Positions 8,643-17,500 of a DNA stretch of 64,000 bases are shown here, in pieces. The translations under genes and the position numbers were made by a program. This stretch comes from Promicromonospora sukumoe. GTDB taxonomy: Bacteria > Actinomycetota > Actinomycetes > Actinomycetales > Cellulomonadaceae. The notes beneath the pieces are model-generated. The model was not told where the DNA came from, searched no databases, and saw only the letters and a list, made by a program, of their open reading frames with translations. The stretch is from contig NZ_JACGWV010000001.1 in the NCBI RefSeq assembly GCF_014137995.1, forward strand, positions 2,728,001-2,792,000, given 5' to 3'. Each line of letters begins with the position of its first letter. Positions within the stretch are counted from its first letter, which is position 1.

Positions 8643-9029
8643 TCAGTCCTGGATGAGCGCCACGACGTTGCCCGCCGGGTCGGTGATCCAGCCGATCGTC
8701 GGGCCCTGGGCGGGGTCGGTGCTGCGGGCCACACCGTGTTCGTCCTGGTCGAACCCGGGATAGCGGAGCAGCTTCACGCCCGCAGCCTCGAGCTCCATGA
8801 TGGCGGCGTCGATGTCCGGTACGACCAGGTTCAGCACGGTGTACGACGCCGGGGCGTGCGCCTCGCCCTTGGGGTACACGAACACCGACGCGCCCCCGCT
8901 CAGCTCGATCTCGAGACCGCCCATGTCGTTGGTGCGCACGGGCAGGCCGAGGGTGTCCCGGTAGAAGCGCAGCGCGGGGTCGAGGTCGTCGACGGAGAAG
9001 CCGCTGAAGGTGCGGAGCGTGGTGACCAT
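8643..9029 (-). CDS. VOC-family (glyoxalase/dioxygenase-like) protein
   Basis: A 128-residue protein of the vicinal-oxygen-chelate fold made of two beta-alpha-beta-beta-beta modules: LDPALRFYRDTLGLPVR in the first and VPDIDAAIMELEAAGV in the second. The ending GPTIGWITDPAGNVVALIQD is the usual C-terminal strand with a Glu/Asp-rich metal-site region. Family members are metal-dependent isomerases, dioxygenases or binding proteins for small toxic molecules. Substrate cannot be told from sequence. It stands alone between the hydrolase gene and the divergent copper-type module. Confidence 0.85.
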   Translation of the reverse strand: MVTTLRTFSGFSVDDLDPALRFYRDTLGLPVRTNDMGGLEIELSGGASVFVYPKGEAHAPASYTVLNLVVPDIDAAIMELEAAGVKLLRYPGFDQDEHGVARSTDPAQGPTIGWITDPAGNVVALIQD

Positions 9030-9113
9030 GGTGAGTTCCTTTTCCTCGGTGCTGTCCTACGGCTGACGCCGGTACGGCGTGGAACTCATCGGTGATCCGG
9101 TAGCCTCCGTGCC

Positions 9114-9602
9114 GTGCCCGTGATCTCCCTCCTCCGCTCGGCCGTCAGCGGCCCTCGGCGAGGCCTGATCGGGGCGCTGGCGATCCTCACCGTGATCGTC
9201 GGCGTGGTCACGATGCACTCGATGAGCGGGTCCCCGACCTCGCACGGGCACGCCGTGCCGCACGAGACCGCCGGGGTCGCGGTGGCGCAGGTCTCGACGG
9301 CGCAGGCCGACGCCGGGCACACCGGCACCGCGCCGGCCGCCGCCCACGTCCTGCTCCCGGCCCCCGTCTCGGACGACCACGCGGCCGACGAGGGCTCCTG
9401 CTGCGACGGGTGCGGCGGGCACGACGCCGCCATGGCGATGTGCCTCATGATCCTCGTCGCGCTCCTCGCCCTGGTCGCGCCCGCGCGGCGGCTCCTGTGG
9501 CGGGCCCCGCTGGCGCTCGCGATGTCCCTGACACCGGCGCTCGCCGTCGTCCGCGACCTCGCCGCGCCCAGCCTGCACGACCTCTGCATCTCCCGGACGT
9601 AG
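9114..9602 (+). CDS. DUF6153-like metal-site membrane protein
   Basis: A 162-residue membrane protein with a GTG start. It has an N-terminal hydrophobic segment (about residues 18-35), a long extracytoplasmic stretch rich in His and Ala (SHGHAVPHE), a Cys-rich motif CCDGCGGHD followed by MAMC, and two closely spaced C-terminal hydrophobic segments. Met, His and Cys clusters of this kind suit copper handling. Small proteins of this sort commonly sit next to DUF305 and CopC/CopD genes in actinobacteria, as here. The name DUF6153 is from memory of that family and should be treated as probable. Confidence 0.65.
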   Translation: MPVISLLRSAVSGPRRGLIGALAILTVIVGVVTMHSMSGSPTSHGHAVPHETAGVAVAQVSTAQADAGHTGTAPAAAHVLLPAPVSDDHAADEGSCCDGCGGHDAAMAMCLMILVALLALVAPARRLLWRAPLALAMSLTPALAVVRDLAAPSLHDLCISRT

Positions 9603-9611
9603 ACCCGGGCC

Positions 9612-9632
9612 CCGGCGCGCACCGCGCGCCGG
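9612..9632 (+). terminator. hairpin after DUF6153-like gene
   Basis: CCGGCGCGC and GCGCGCCGG form a perfect nine-base-pair stem around ACC, about 10 bases after the stop codon. There is no T-tract, as is common in high-GC bacteria. Confidence 0.55.
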
Positions 9633-9706
9633 CCCGACGAGCACGCCGCGCCCCAGCGCGGTCGTGCCGGTGAGTGCTGTCCCGAGACGAAGCAGAGGAA
9701 AGACCC

Positions 9707-10261
9707 ATGAAGCTCAAGCGCACCCTCATGTCCGCGTTCGCCCTGGCCGGGGCCCTGGCCCTGGCCGCCTGCTCGGGTTCCGGGGAACCCGAGCAGCACG
9801 CCGGGCACAACGACGCGGACGTCATGTTCGCGCAGATGATGATCCCGCACCACGAGCAGGCGGTGGAGATGGCCGACGTCGTCCTGGCGCGGCCCGACGC
9901 CGACCCGCGGGTCGCCGAGCTGGCCACGCAGATCAAGGCGGCGCAGGCCCCCGAGATCGAGGAGCTGGACGGCTGGCTCGACACGTGGGGCGCCGAGCGC
10001 ACCGCGGAGCACGACGGCCATGCCGGGATGGACGGGATGATGTCCGAGGCGGACCTCGAGGCGCTCGGCGCCGCGGCCGGCGCGGAGGCGGACCGCCTGT
10101 TCCTGGAGCAGATGGTGGCGCACCACGAGGGCGCCGTGGAGATGGCGCAGGCCGAGGTCGAGTCCGGCGAGGACGCGGGCGCGGTCGAGATGGCGCAGAC
10201 CATCGTCGACACGCAGGCGGCCGAGATCGAGACGATGGAAGAGCTCCTCGCCTCGATGTGA
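9707..10261 (+). CDS. DUF305 lipoprotein (copper/metal-associated)
   Basis: A 184-residue exported lipoprotein. A signal peptide ends in the lipobox LAAC at about residue 22. Two DUF305 repeats follow, each with the signature Q-M-(M/V)-x-x-H-H-E-x-A-V-E-M: FAQMMIPHHEQAVEM and LEQMVAHHEGAVEMA. The His/Met ladder continues in EHDGHAGMDGMM. The ferritin-like four-helix DUF305 fold occurs in metal-rich contexts and is frequently copper-induced. The start is set by AGAGGAAAG upstream of ATG 9707. It lies between the DUF6153-like gene and the CopC-CopD fusion, supporting a periplasmic copper role. Confidence 0.88.
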   Translation: MKLKRTLMSAFALAGALALAACSGSGEPEQHAGHNDADVMFAQMMIPHHEQAVEMADVVLARPDADPRVAELATQIKAAQAPEIEELDGWLDTWGAERTAEHDGHAGMDGMMSEADLEALGAAAGAEADRLFLEQMVAHHEGAVEMAQAEVESGEDAGAVEMAQTIVDTQAAEIETMEELLASM

Positions 10262-10267
10262 CCGACC

Positions 10268-10301
10268 GGTGGTGCGCCGGCCTCCGCGCCGGCGCACCAC
10301 C
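10268..10301 (+). terminator. strong hairpin between DUF305 and copC-copD genes
   Basis: A perfect 14-base-pair stem with a six-base loop (arms 10268-10281 and 10288-10301), starting six bases after the DUF305 stop and 21 bases before the next ATG. It may be a full terminator or an attenuator setting the DUF305:CopCD ratio. Confidence 0.75.
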
Positions 10302-10322
10302 CCCTTCCGAAGGAGCGCGCAC

Positions 10323-11747
10323 ATGCGCAGAACGTTCGCCGCCCTGGTCATCACGCTGTTCAGCACCCTGGTGCTGGCCCTGTGCTGCGCGCCGCCGGCC
10401 GCCGCGCACACCCGCCTGGAGTCGTCGGCACCCGCCGCCGGGTCCACCTCGACGGCCCCGGTCACCGAGGTCAGGCTGCGGTTCACGCTGCCCGTGAGCC
10501 TGCTCGGCGACGGCGTGGTGGTCGAGGGGCCCGACGGCGCCGTCCCGGCCGACGTCGCCCCCGCCCAGGACGGCCTCGTGCTGGTCGCGACGCCGGCCGA
10601 GGCGCTGGCCCCCGGCCGGTACACCGTCACCTGGACCGCCGCTGCCCAGGACGGCCACCCGCTGGAGGGCACCTTCGGCTTCCGCGTGGCGGGCACGGGC
10701 GGGCAGGCCGACGACGAACCAACCGGCGACGAGCCCTCCGGCGAGTCTGACGCCGATACGGGCACCGGCCACGACATGTCCGGCATGGACCACGACATGG
10801 GCCACGACGCGGCCGCGATGGACACCCCCGCGGCCCGCGCGGCGACCGCCGTCACCCGGCTGGGCAGCGCCGCCGCCCTCTGGGGCGGGCTGGTCGCCGC
10901 CGGTGGGCTGGTGTTCGCGGGCGTGGTGCTGCGCGGGCGGGACGAGGCGGACGTGCCGATCGTGCTGCGGCTGGTCCGGTGGTCGGGCGTGCTGCTGCTC
11001 GGCGGACTCCTCGTGCGGGTCCTGGCGGGCGCGGTGCTCGTGGCGCACGGCGACCTCGCCGCGGCCGTCTCGCCGTCCGCGATCGGCGACTCGCTGACCG
11101 GCACGACGCGCTGGGACGTGGGGCTGCAGGCCGCCGGCGGGGTCGCGATCGCCGTCGGCGCCTGGCGCACCCTGCCCGGCTCGTGGGCGGCGGGGCTCGG
11201 CGCCGCGCTGGCCGGGGCCGGGCAGGTGCTGGGCGGCCACAGCAACACCGTCGAGCCGCGCTGGCTCGTGGTGACGGCGGACGTGGCGCACCTGGCGTCG
11301 GCCGCCACCTGGGTGGGCGGCGTCGTCGCGCTGGCGTACCTGCTGCGGATGCGGCGCAGGGAGGGGCGCGACCTCGACGCCGCCCTGCTGGGCGCCCGGT
11401 TCTCCGTGGTCGCCGCGGCGTCCGTCGCGGTCGTCGGCGTGGGCGGGGTGCTGCTCGCGGCCGGCATCCTGGACCGCCCGGCCCAGCTCTGGGAGAGCAC
11501 CTGGGGGCTGCTCCTGCTCGCCAAGACCGGAGTGGTCGTGGTGGTCGCGGCCATCGGCACGCACAACCACCTCCGCGTCGTGCCCAGGCTCACGGCCCGA
11601 CGCCGCGCGGTGGTGCGGCACGCCGGCCGGTCCCGTGCCGCGGGCGGTGAGCTGCGGCGCAGCACCGGCCGCGAGACCGCCCTGATGGTGGTGGTCGTGC
11701 TGCTCACCGCCTGGCTCGTGGCGGCGTCCACCCAGCCGAACGGGTGA
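10323..11747 (+). CDS. CopC-CopD fusion copper resistance/uptake protein
   Basis: A 474-residue YcnJ-like fusion. A signal peptide ends in PPAAAHTRLESSAPAAGS, so the mature protein starts with the CopC copper-ligand His. The CopC beta-barrel (about residues 28-125) ends with AAQDGHPLEGTFGFRV, which holds the second conserved His. A linker rich in Met, His and Asp follows (GHDMSGMDHDMGHD, about 155-170). The CopD part (about 180-470) has around eight transmembrane segments, including HSNTVEPRWLVVTADVAHL. Together with DUF305 and the DUF6153-like gene it forms a copper-import or copper-resistance unit; the direction of transport is not evident. Confidence 0.9.
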   Translation: MRRTFAALVITLFSTLVLALCCAPPAAAHTRLESSAPAAGSTSTAPVTEVRLRFTLPVSLLGDGVVVEGPDGAVPADVAPAQDGLVLVATPAEALAPGRYTVTWTAAAQDGHPLEGTFGFRVAGTGGQADDEPTGDEPSGESDADTGTGHDMSGMDHDMGHDAAAMDTPAARAATAVTRLGSAAALWGGLVAAGGLVFAGVVLRGRDEADVPIVLRLVRWSGVLLLGGLLVRVLAGAVLVAHGDLAAAVSPSAIGDSLTGTTRWDVGLQAAGGVAIAVGAWRTLPGSWAAGLGAALAGAGQVLGGHSNTVEPRWLVVTADVAHLASAATWVGGVVALAYLLRMRRREGRDLDAALLGARFSVVAAASVAVVGVGGVLLAAGILDRPAQLWESTWGLLLLAKTGVVVVVAAIGTHNHLRVVPRLTARRRAVVRHAGRSRAAGGELRRSTGRETALMVVVVLLTAWLVAASTQPNG

Positions 11748-11841
11748 TCTCGCCCGGCGCCCGTATCAGCCCGGCCGCCGGCCCCTTCCGCACCAGTAGG
11801 AGCTCTCGCAGCGGGAGAGCGGCGGAAGAGGCGATGCTGCC

Positions 11842-13194
11842 ATGTCCACGAACATCCCCTGGGCCGTGCGGACGGGCCCGCGCGGGCCCGTCCCCGTCTA
11901 CGTGCTCCAGCTCGACCGGCGGGGCACCCTGACCTCGCCGGAGTCCCTCGCGGCGCTGGTCGCGGACGCGCGCGACGCCACCGACGTCGTCGTGATCTCC
12001 CACGGCTGGAACAACGACTGGCAGGCCGCCACCTCGCGGTACACCGACTTCTTCGACCACGTCGACGCCGTGCTGGGCGCGCGCCCGCCGGACCACCCGT
12101 TCCGGCCCGTCTACGTGGGCCTCTTCTGGCCCAGCGCCGCCCTGGTCCTACCGTGGGAGCGCGGCCCGGACATCGCGGGCGGCAGCGCGGACGGCGGCGG
12201 CGACGGCCTCGCCGGCGAGCTGGCCGCCGAGCTCGACGTGCTGGGCGACGACCTCGGCCCGGAGCTGGACGCCGAGCTGCGCGCCGCGCTGACCGGCCCC
12301 GTGGACGGCGCGGACCGGACCGACCTGGTCGCCGAGATCCTCGCGCACCTGCCCGCCTCAGACCCGGACGAGACCGGCGCGCCCGACCCCGGCCTGGACG
12401 GGCCCGCGCTGCGCGCCGTCTGGACCGACACGCTCGCGCGGGCCGAGCCGGCCCCGGCCCGTCCCGGCGGCATCATCCCCGACGACGACGGGGCGACGGC
12501 TCGTCCCCAGGTGGCGGGGTTCGACCCGCTGGAGCTGATCCGCTCCGGCATCCGCCTGGCCACGGTGCGCCAGATGAAGGACCGCGCCGGACGCGTCGGG
12601 GCCACCGGCGTCGCCGCCGTCCTGCGCAGGCTCGCGGACGAGACCCCGGCCCGCCTCCACCTGGTCGGCCACTCGTACGGCGGCCGGGTCGTCATGTCCG
12701 CCGTCTGCGCCGGCCCCGGGCCGAGCCGCCCCGTCGACTCGGTGCTGCTGCTCCAGCCGGCGCTGTCCGCCTGGGCGTTCGCGGCCGACGTCGACGGCCG
12801 GCCCGGCGGCTACCGCCCGGCCTTCGACCGCGTCCGCGGCCCGGTCGTCACGACCTGGTCCGCGCACGACCTGCCGCTCACGCGTGTGTTCCACCTCGCC
12901 CTGCGCCGGCGCGCCGACCTCGGCGAGGCCGAGATCGCCGGGCGCCCGCCGTCGCGCTTCGCCGCGCTCGGCGGCTTCGGCCCGCAGGGCGTGGGCGCGG
13001 AGGCGCTCGCCATCGACCGGATGCCCGACGTCGGCCAGCACTACCCGATCGGCGAGCACGCCGTCGACGGCAGGTACGAGGTGATCGGGGTCGACGGCAC
13101 GTGGTGCATCCCGGGGCACGGCGACGTCCAGTCCGACCAGACCGCCTGGGCGCTGCTGAGCCAGGTCCACGCAGCCGCGCACGCCGACGGATGA
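11842..13194 (+). CDS. alpha/beta hydrolase (serine esterase-like), first gene of CHAT operon
   Basis: A 450-residue cytoplasmic protein with alpha/beta hydrolase motifs. VVVISHGWNNDWQAA (about residues 50-65) supplies the oxyanion region. LVGHSYGGRVVMSA contains the nucleophile S278. The C-terminal His may be in PGHGDVQSD. A variable insertion (about 105-240) rich in Asp, Pro and Ala separates the two halves. It resembles DUF676/DUF900-type serine esterases. The start is supported by GGAAGAGG upstream. It is followed after 42 bases by the CHAT-like genes on the same strand, so a shared operon and function with these proteases are likely. Substrate unknown; a lipase or esterase effector is one possibility. 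Confidence 0.75.
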   Translation: MSTNIPWAVRTGPRGPVPVYVLQLDRRGTLTSPESLAALVADARDATDVVVISHGWNNDWQAATSRYTDFFDHVDAVLGARPPDHPFRPVYVGLFWPSAALVLPWERGPDIAGGSADGGGDGLAGELAAELDVLGDDLGPELDAELRAALTGPVDGADRTDLVAEILAHLPASDPDETGAPDPGLDGPALRAVWTDTLARAEPAPARPGGIIPDDDGATARPQVAGFDPLELIRSGIRLATVRQMKDRAGRVGATGVAAVLRRLADETPARLHLVGHSYGGRVVMSAVCAGPGPSRPVDSVLLLQPALSAWAFAADVDGRPGGYRPAFDRVRGPVVTTWSAHDLPLTRVFHLALRRRADLGEAEIAGRPPSRFAALGGFGPQGVGAEALAIDRMPDVGQHYPIGEHAVDGRYEVIGVDGTWCIPGHGDVQSDQTAWALLSQVHAAAHADG

Positions 13195-13236
13195 CAAGCG
13201 AACGAATGACCCGCGAACCGAGGAGGAGAGCCGCCG

Positions 13237-14652
13237 ATGGCGAAGACCCTGCGGTCGGAGATCGACCTGCCGACGCTGCGCATCAGCGTGGACCTGGCCA
13301 CGTCGGAGGCCGTGTTCGCGGTGGTCCGCGGCCGGGACCGGCCCACGGAGGCGGCCCGCTGCGCCCTGCGTGACCTGGGCCTGCCGCGCAGCACCACCGG
13401 TCACGTGGACGACCGGGCGCTGACCGTCCCGCCGGACGTCGTGGCCCGGGTGTCGCGCGCCGTCGCGGACGTCGGAGAGTCGCCGCTGCCCCCGCACAAC
13501 GCGCTGTGGCTTGAGTTCCCGGTCCCCCGCGGCCTGGTGCACGTGCTCCCCTGGGAGCGGCTGCTCGTCGCGCTGGGCCGGCCCCTGTTCCGGCTGCCGT
13601 TCCACCCCGTGCGCCCGCAGAAGCCGGGTCTGCAGCTCGACGTCGCGATCTGCTCCAGCTCGCCCTTCCCCGCGGTCCGGTTCGACCCGGCGCGGGTGGT
13701 CGCCGAGCTCGCGCACCGGTACCTCGACAACCCCGGCCGGCACGTCACGGTGCACCTGTTCACCGACGCCGGCCGGTACGCCGCGACGTGCGAAGCGGTC
13801 CGGCCGCTGCTGGGCCACGGCGACGTCGTCGTGCACGTGCCGCCGGAGCCGGACGTCACGGCCCGGCGCGCGCTCGGACCGCACCCGACCGCCAACCCGT
13901 GGCTGACCTGGATCCTGGACGCGATGCGGGGCGGCCGGCTCGACGTCGTGCACTTCGCGGCGCACGGCTACCTGTCCGACGGACGGGGCGCGCTGGCCCT
14001 GGCCGGGTCGCCGGCGCTCGACGGCGGCCCCGCCAGGTTCGTCGAGTCGGCCGAGCTGATCGAGCTCCTCGCGCGCGTGGGCGCCGTGGGCCTGGCGCTC
14101 TCGGACCCGCCCGGCAGCGACAGCGCGGCCGGGCTGCGCGACCTCGCCGACCACGTCGCCCAGTCCCGGCCGGGCGTGGCCGCGGTGCACGACATCGAGG
14201 CCGACCCCGAGGCCGAGCAGCTCGGCCGGAGCCTGCACACTGTGCTCGCGCCGTCGGGCCCGCTGACGGCGCCCCTGCCGGCGATGACCGCCTGGGTGCA
14301 CCCGCTGTTCGTCGAGGTCACCGGCGGCCCCGAGGCGCCCGCCGAGCCCATGACCTCGGACCTGCGCCGCCTCACCGACGGGCTGATGCTCCGCAAGGAC
14401 GGCCGGTCGGCGTTCCTGCAGGAGGCGACGCGCAAGGCCGCCGTCGAGGTGGACGGCGACTCGTGGGTCGCCTCGGCGTCGCGCAGCATCGAGCAGCTCC
14501 AGATGAGCTGGCTGCCCTACGCCGTCGACACCCCCGTCGACAAGGCCGCCGTCGACGCGCTGAGCAACGTCTCCTCGCTGCTGGAGGAGCACGTGCACCG
14601 CGCGTACCCGGAGCCCGAGGAGCCCCCGCCGGCGCAGGAAGGTCCGTCATGA
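13237..14652 (+). CDS. CHAT-like protein lacking the catalytic cysteine
   Basis: A 471-residue protein. Residues 95-110 (LVHVLPWERLLVAL) and 235-250 (LDVVHFAAHGYLSDG) match the start and catalytic-His region of CHAT (caspase-like) domains, with H243 in the His position. Where CHAT proteases have LNxC this protein reads LALSDPPGS (about 286-294), so the nucleophile is absent. The C-terminal 120 residues (TSDLRRLTDGLMLRKDG onward) look like a separate helical module. A strong Shine-Dalgarno site GAGGAGGAG precedes the ATG. The stop overlaps the next CHAT gene (ATGA). I infer a pseudoprotease acting as partner, sensor or inhibitor of the downstream active CHAT protein. Confidence 0.7.
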   Translation: MAKTLRSEIDLPTLRISVDLATSEAVFAVVRGRDRPTEAARCALRDLGLPRSTTGHVDDRALTVPPDVVARVSRAVADVGESPLPPHNALWLEFPVPRGLVHVLPWERLLVALGRPLFRLPFHPVRPQKPGLQLDVAICSSSPFPAVRFDPARVVAELAHRYLDNPGRHVTVHLFTDAGRYAATCEAVRPLLGHGDVVVHVPPEPDVTARRALGPHPTANPWLTWILDAMRGGRLDVVHFAAHGYLSDGRGALALAGSPALDGGPARFVESAELIELLARVGAVGLALSDPPGSDSAAGLRDLADHVAQSRPGVAAVHDIEADPEAEQLGRSLHTVLAPSGPLTAPLPAMTAWVHPLFVEVTGGPEAPAEPMTSDLRRLTDGLMLRKDGRSAFLQEATRKAAVEVDGDSWVASASRSIEQLQMSWLPYAVDTPVDKAAVDALSNVSSLLEEHVHRAYPEPEEPPPAQEGPS

Positions 14653-16043
14653 GCCGCGTCGTCTTCCAGCTCTCCGCCTTCGGCGAGGAGGGCGCCACCA
14701 CCCCGCTGGTGCGGCTGGTCGAGCCCGTCGACGACCTCGCCCTGGACCGGACCTTCGACTGCCCGGACGACGCAGGGACCGACGCCGCCGCCGTCAACGC
14801 CCGCGAGGGCGACCGGCTGTACCGGGCCCTGGCCGCGCACGAGCAGCTCGGCGACCAGCTCGCCGTGGCCCTGCACAGCGCGGACCGGCGGTTCCCCGTC
14901 TACGCGGAGATCCTGCCGCGCAGCGGCGCGGACGCGCTGCCGTGGGAGACCCTCCGCTTCCCCGGCGACGGGCCCTACCTGGCGCTGGAGGACAAGTACG
15001 CGCTGGCCCGCGTGGTCCGCACGACGGCGCCCCGGGTGCCGCTGTACCAGCTCGAGCCGCCGCTGAAGATCCTGGCGGTCCTGTCGTGCCTGGGGCTGGG
15101 GGCGGCCGCCGAGCTGCGCGAGCTCCGGGCCGCCGCGCTCGACGCCGGACCCGGCATGGCGCGCCTCCTGGTCGTCCTCAGCGAGGAGGAGCTCGCGACC
15201 GGGCTGCAGGCGGAGATCGACGCCGGGACCGCCCCGGAGGTCGCCGGGGTGCACCTGGTGCCGCCCGACCACCACGAGCTGGTCAAGCTGGTGAACGACT
15301 TCAAGCCGCACGTGCTGCACCTGTTCTGCCACGGCTCCACGGTGCCCGTGCCGCACGTGCGGCTGGCGCTCAAGCAGGACTGGGCCGCCGCGGACCCCGG
15401 GATCGGCCTGGCCCTGGAGAAGGAGCAGTTCGCGAAGTTCACGTGGGACACGGACGGCGGGCCCTGGCTCGTGGTCCTCAACTGCTGCGAGGGCGCCGCC
15501 TCGTCGGGGGACGGGGCGACGTCCCTCGCTCGTGACCTGGTCACCAAGGGGGTGGCGCCGGCCGCCGTCGGCATGCGCGAGCCGATCCGGAGCGCGGTCG
15601 CGAGCACGCTGACGCAGGGCCTGTACGGCGCCCTGCTGGGCGAGCTGGCCGCCCGGAGCAAGGCGGGCGCGACGCTGTCCGCGCCGCTGGACTGGGCGGC
15701 CCTGACCGTGGCGGCGCGCAACCGGCTGGTCTCCGGGCTCGGCGCCGGGATGACGCCCGCCGAGGCCAGGGACCAGAGCCGGGAGTGGACCCTGCCCGCC
15801 CTCTACCTGCGCTGGGAGGACTTCCAGCTCCAGCTCGTCGCCCCGCGCGACCCGGGCGGCGCGCCCCGGACCGACCCGGAGCAGGCACGGGCCTGGCGCC
15901 TGGAGGTCGCGGCGCTGCAGAGCCTGCTCGCCGCGCTGCCGCCCGGCCAGGGCGAGGCCTTCCGCGTGGGCGCCGCCGCCCGGATCGCGGAGCTGGCCGC
16001 GCTGCTCGGCGTCACGCCCGAGGCCCTGGACGAGGCGCCGTGA
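14649..16043 (+). CDS. CHAT-domain cysteine protease
   Basis: A 464-residue protein with an intact CHAT catalytic pair: H228 in HVLHLFCHGST and Cys279/280 in VVLNCCEGAAS. LPWETLRFPG at about residues 97-106 fits the usual start of the domain, and APAAVGMREPI and the following helices fit its later part. CHAT domains belong to clan CD (caspase/separase-like). They act as effectors in bacterial conflict systems, including gasdermin-activating and CRISPR-linked proteases. An accessory helical tail (about 405-464) follows. The gene overlaps both neighbours (ATGA upstream, GTGA downstream), so the three proteins are made together and may form one complex. Its target is unknown. Confidence 0.8.
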   Translation: MSRVVFQLSAFGEEGATTPLVRLVEPVDDLALDRTFDCPDDAGTDAAAVNAREGDRLYRALAAHEQLGDQLAVALHSADRRFPVYAEILPRSGADALPWETLRFPGDGPYLALEDKYALARVVRTTAPRVPLYQLEPPLKILAVLSCLGLGAAAELRELRAAALDAGPGMARLLVVLSEEELATGLQAEIDAGTAPEVAGVHLVPPDHHELVKLVNDFKPHVLHLFCHGSTVPVPHVRLALKQDWAAADPGIGLALEKEQFAKFTWDTDGGPWLVVLNCCEGAASSGDGATSLARDLVTKGVAPAAVGMREPIRSAVASTLTQGLYGALLGELAARSKAGATLSAPLDWAALTVAARNRLVSGLGAGMTPAEARDQSREWTLPALYLRWEDFQLQLVAPRDPGGAPRTDPEQARAWRLEVAALQSLLAALPPGQGEAFRVGAAARIAELAALLGVTPEALDEAP

Positions 16044-17500
16044 CCGCCGTCCCGGCCCAGGCCCCCGCCGTCGGCACCGGCTTCGAGGTGAGCAGCGACG
16101 CCTGGTCGGGCGCGGCGCCCGTCGCGGGGCGGTTCGTCGCGGACGTGCGGCCCTGGCTCACGCACGAGTTCACGGTCGCCGAGCGGACGGCGCGGCCCGC
16201 GCCCGCAGATCCCTGGGACTGGCGGCACCCCGACGTCGGCTGGGGGCTGGTGGCCCGGGAGCCCGACGGCGCCTCCCGGGACGACCTCGTGGCGCTCACC
16301 GACCTGCCCGCGGACATCCGCCGGCTCGTGGCGGCGCGTAACGGCCGGGTGTTCCGCTACCGGCCCGCCAGCGGGTACGCGCTGTGGACCCTGACCGACT
16401 ACGCGGGCGACGCGCAGCCCTTCGTCCCGGCCGCGCCGGCGGGCGCCGACGCCGGCGAGCTGCCGGCCTTCCTGCTCATCTACGGCGGCCCCGCGCAGGT
16501 GCCGTGGCGGGTGCAGTACATCCTCAACCCGGTGCGGTACGTGGGCCGCCTCGACCTGGACGGCGACGGGCTGACCCGTTACGTCGACGCCCTGCTCGGC
16601 GAGTGGCAGGACTCCGCGGCGCAGTGGTCGCGGCCCGTCGTCTGGGCCGTGGACCACGCGACGGGCGAGATCACCACGCTCATGCGCGATGTCGTCGCCG
16701 CGCCGCTCGACGCCGACCTGCGCGCGGACGCCGAGCTGTCGCCGACGTTCGTCGACGGGCGGGCCGCGCCCGCCACGGTCGCCGCGCTGACCGAGGCGCT
16801 GGCCGAGGCCCGCCCCGCCGTCGTCGTCACGACGAGCCACGGCCAGACCGGGCCGCTCGGCGACCCGGAGCGCCTGCGCGCGGACCTCGGCAAGCCCGTC
16901 GACCACGACCACACGCTGCTCGACCCCGAGGCCCTGCTGAGCACCTGGCAGCCGGACGGCGCCGTCTGGTTCGCGCAGGCCTGCTGCTCCGCCGGGGCGG
17001 ACAGCCCCTCGGCGTACGCCGGGCTGTTCGACGGCGACCTGGCGCGCACCTTCGACGGCGTCGCGACCCTGGGCGCCGTCACCTCGCCCCTGCCCCGGGC
17101 GCTGCTCGGGGCGCAGAAGCCGCTGCGCGCGTTCGTCGGGCACGTCGAGCCCACGTTCAACTGGACCCTGGCCTTCCCGCCCAACGCGCAGCCGCTGACC
17201 GCCCAGCTCCGCGAGGCGCTGTACGCGCGGCTGTTCCTGGGCCGGCCGGTCGGGTACGCGATGGAGCCGTACTACCGGCCCGTCGGCGCGCTGCTCCAGG
17301 GCTTCCAGCTCGCCGAGCAGGAGTTCCAGACCACGTTCGGGGAACGGGCGAAGCCTGCCCTCGACCTGATGGTCTACAGCCGGGTCACGGCCCACGACCG
17401 GGCCAGCACGGTGATCCTGGGCGACCCGACGGTCGCGATCCCCCTGCCGCCAGCGGCCGGGAACGGAGCTCAGACCCGGAACTCCACCCACAGCGGGTAG
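16040..17500 (+). CDS. caspase/gingipain-like (clan CD) protein
   Basis: A 486-residue protein with a GTG start overlapping the CHAT stop. The C-terminal half carries a clan-CD-like dyad: H267 in VVVTTSHGQTG and C315/C316 in VWFAQACCSAG. Near the end, STVILGDPTVAIPLP resembles the closing strand of gingipain-like (C25) and CHAT domains. The N-terminal half, with FLLIYGGPAQVPWRVQYILNPVRYVGRL, resembles the pro-part seen before C25-type catalytic domains. No signal peptide is visible, so it should act in the cytoplasm. It is the last gene of the four-gene operon and overlaps the convergent nuclease-fold gene by 31 bases. Confidence 0.7.
   Translation: MTAVPAQAPAVGTGFEVSSDAWSGAAPVAGRFVADVRPWLTHEFTVAERTARPAPADPWDWRHPDVGWGLVAREPDGASRDDLVALTDLPADIRRLVAARNGRVFRYRPASGYALWTLTDYAGDAQPFVPAAPAGADAGELPAFLLIYGGPAQVPWRVQYILNPVRYVGRLDLDGDGLTRYVDALLGEWQDSAAQWSRPVVWAVDHATGEITTLMRDVVAAPLDADLRADAELSPTFVDGRAAPATVAALTEALAEARPAVVVTTSHGQTGPLGDPERLRADLGKPVDHDHTLLDPEALLSTWQPDGAVWFAQACCSAGADSPSAYAGLFDGDLARTFDGVATLGAVTSPLPRALLGAQKPLRAFVGHVEPTFNWTLAFPPNAQPLTAQLREALYARLFLGRPVGYAMEPYYRPVGALLQGFQLAEQEFQTTFGERAKPALDLMVYSRVTAHDRASTVILGDPTVAIPLPPAAGNGAQTRNSTHSG

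Noticed and set aside
9086..11731. Very long open frame antisense to the copper module
   Set aside because: It is Ser/Thr/Arg/Pro-rich with no domain and lies opposite well-supported DUF305 and CopC-CopD genes; such frames are expected in GC-rich DNA.
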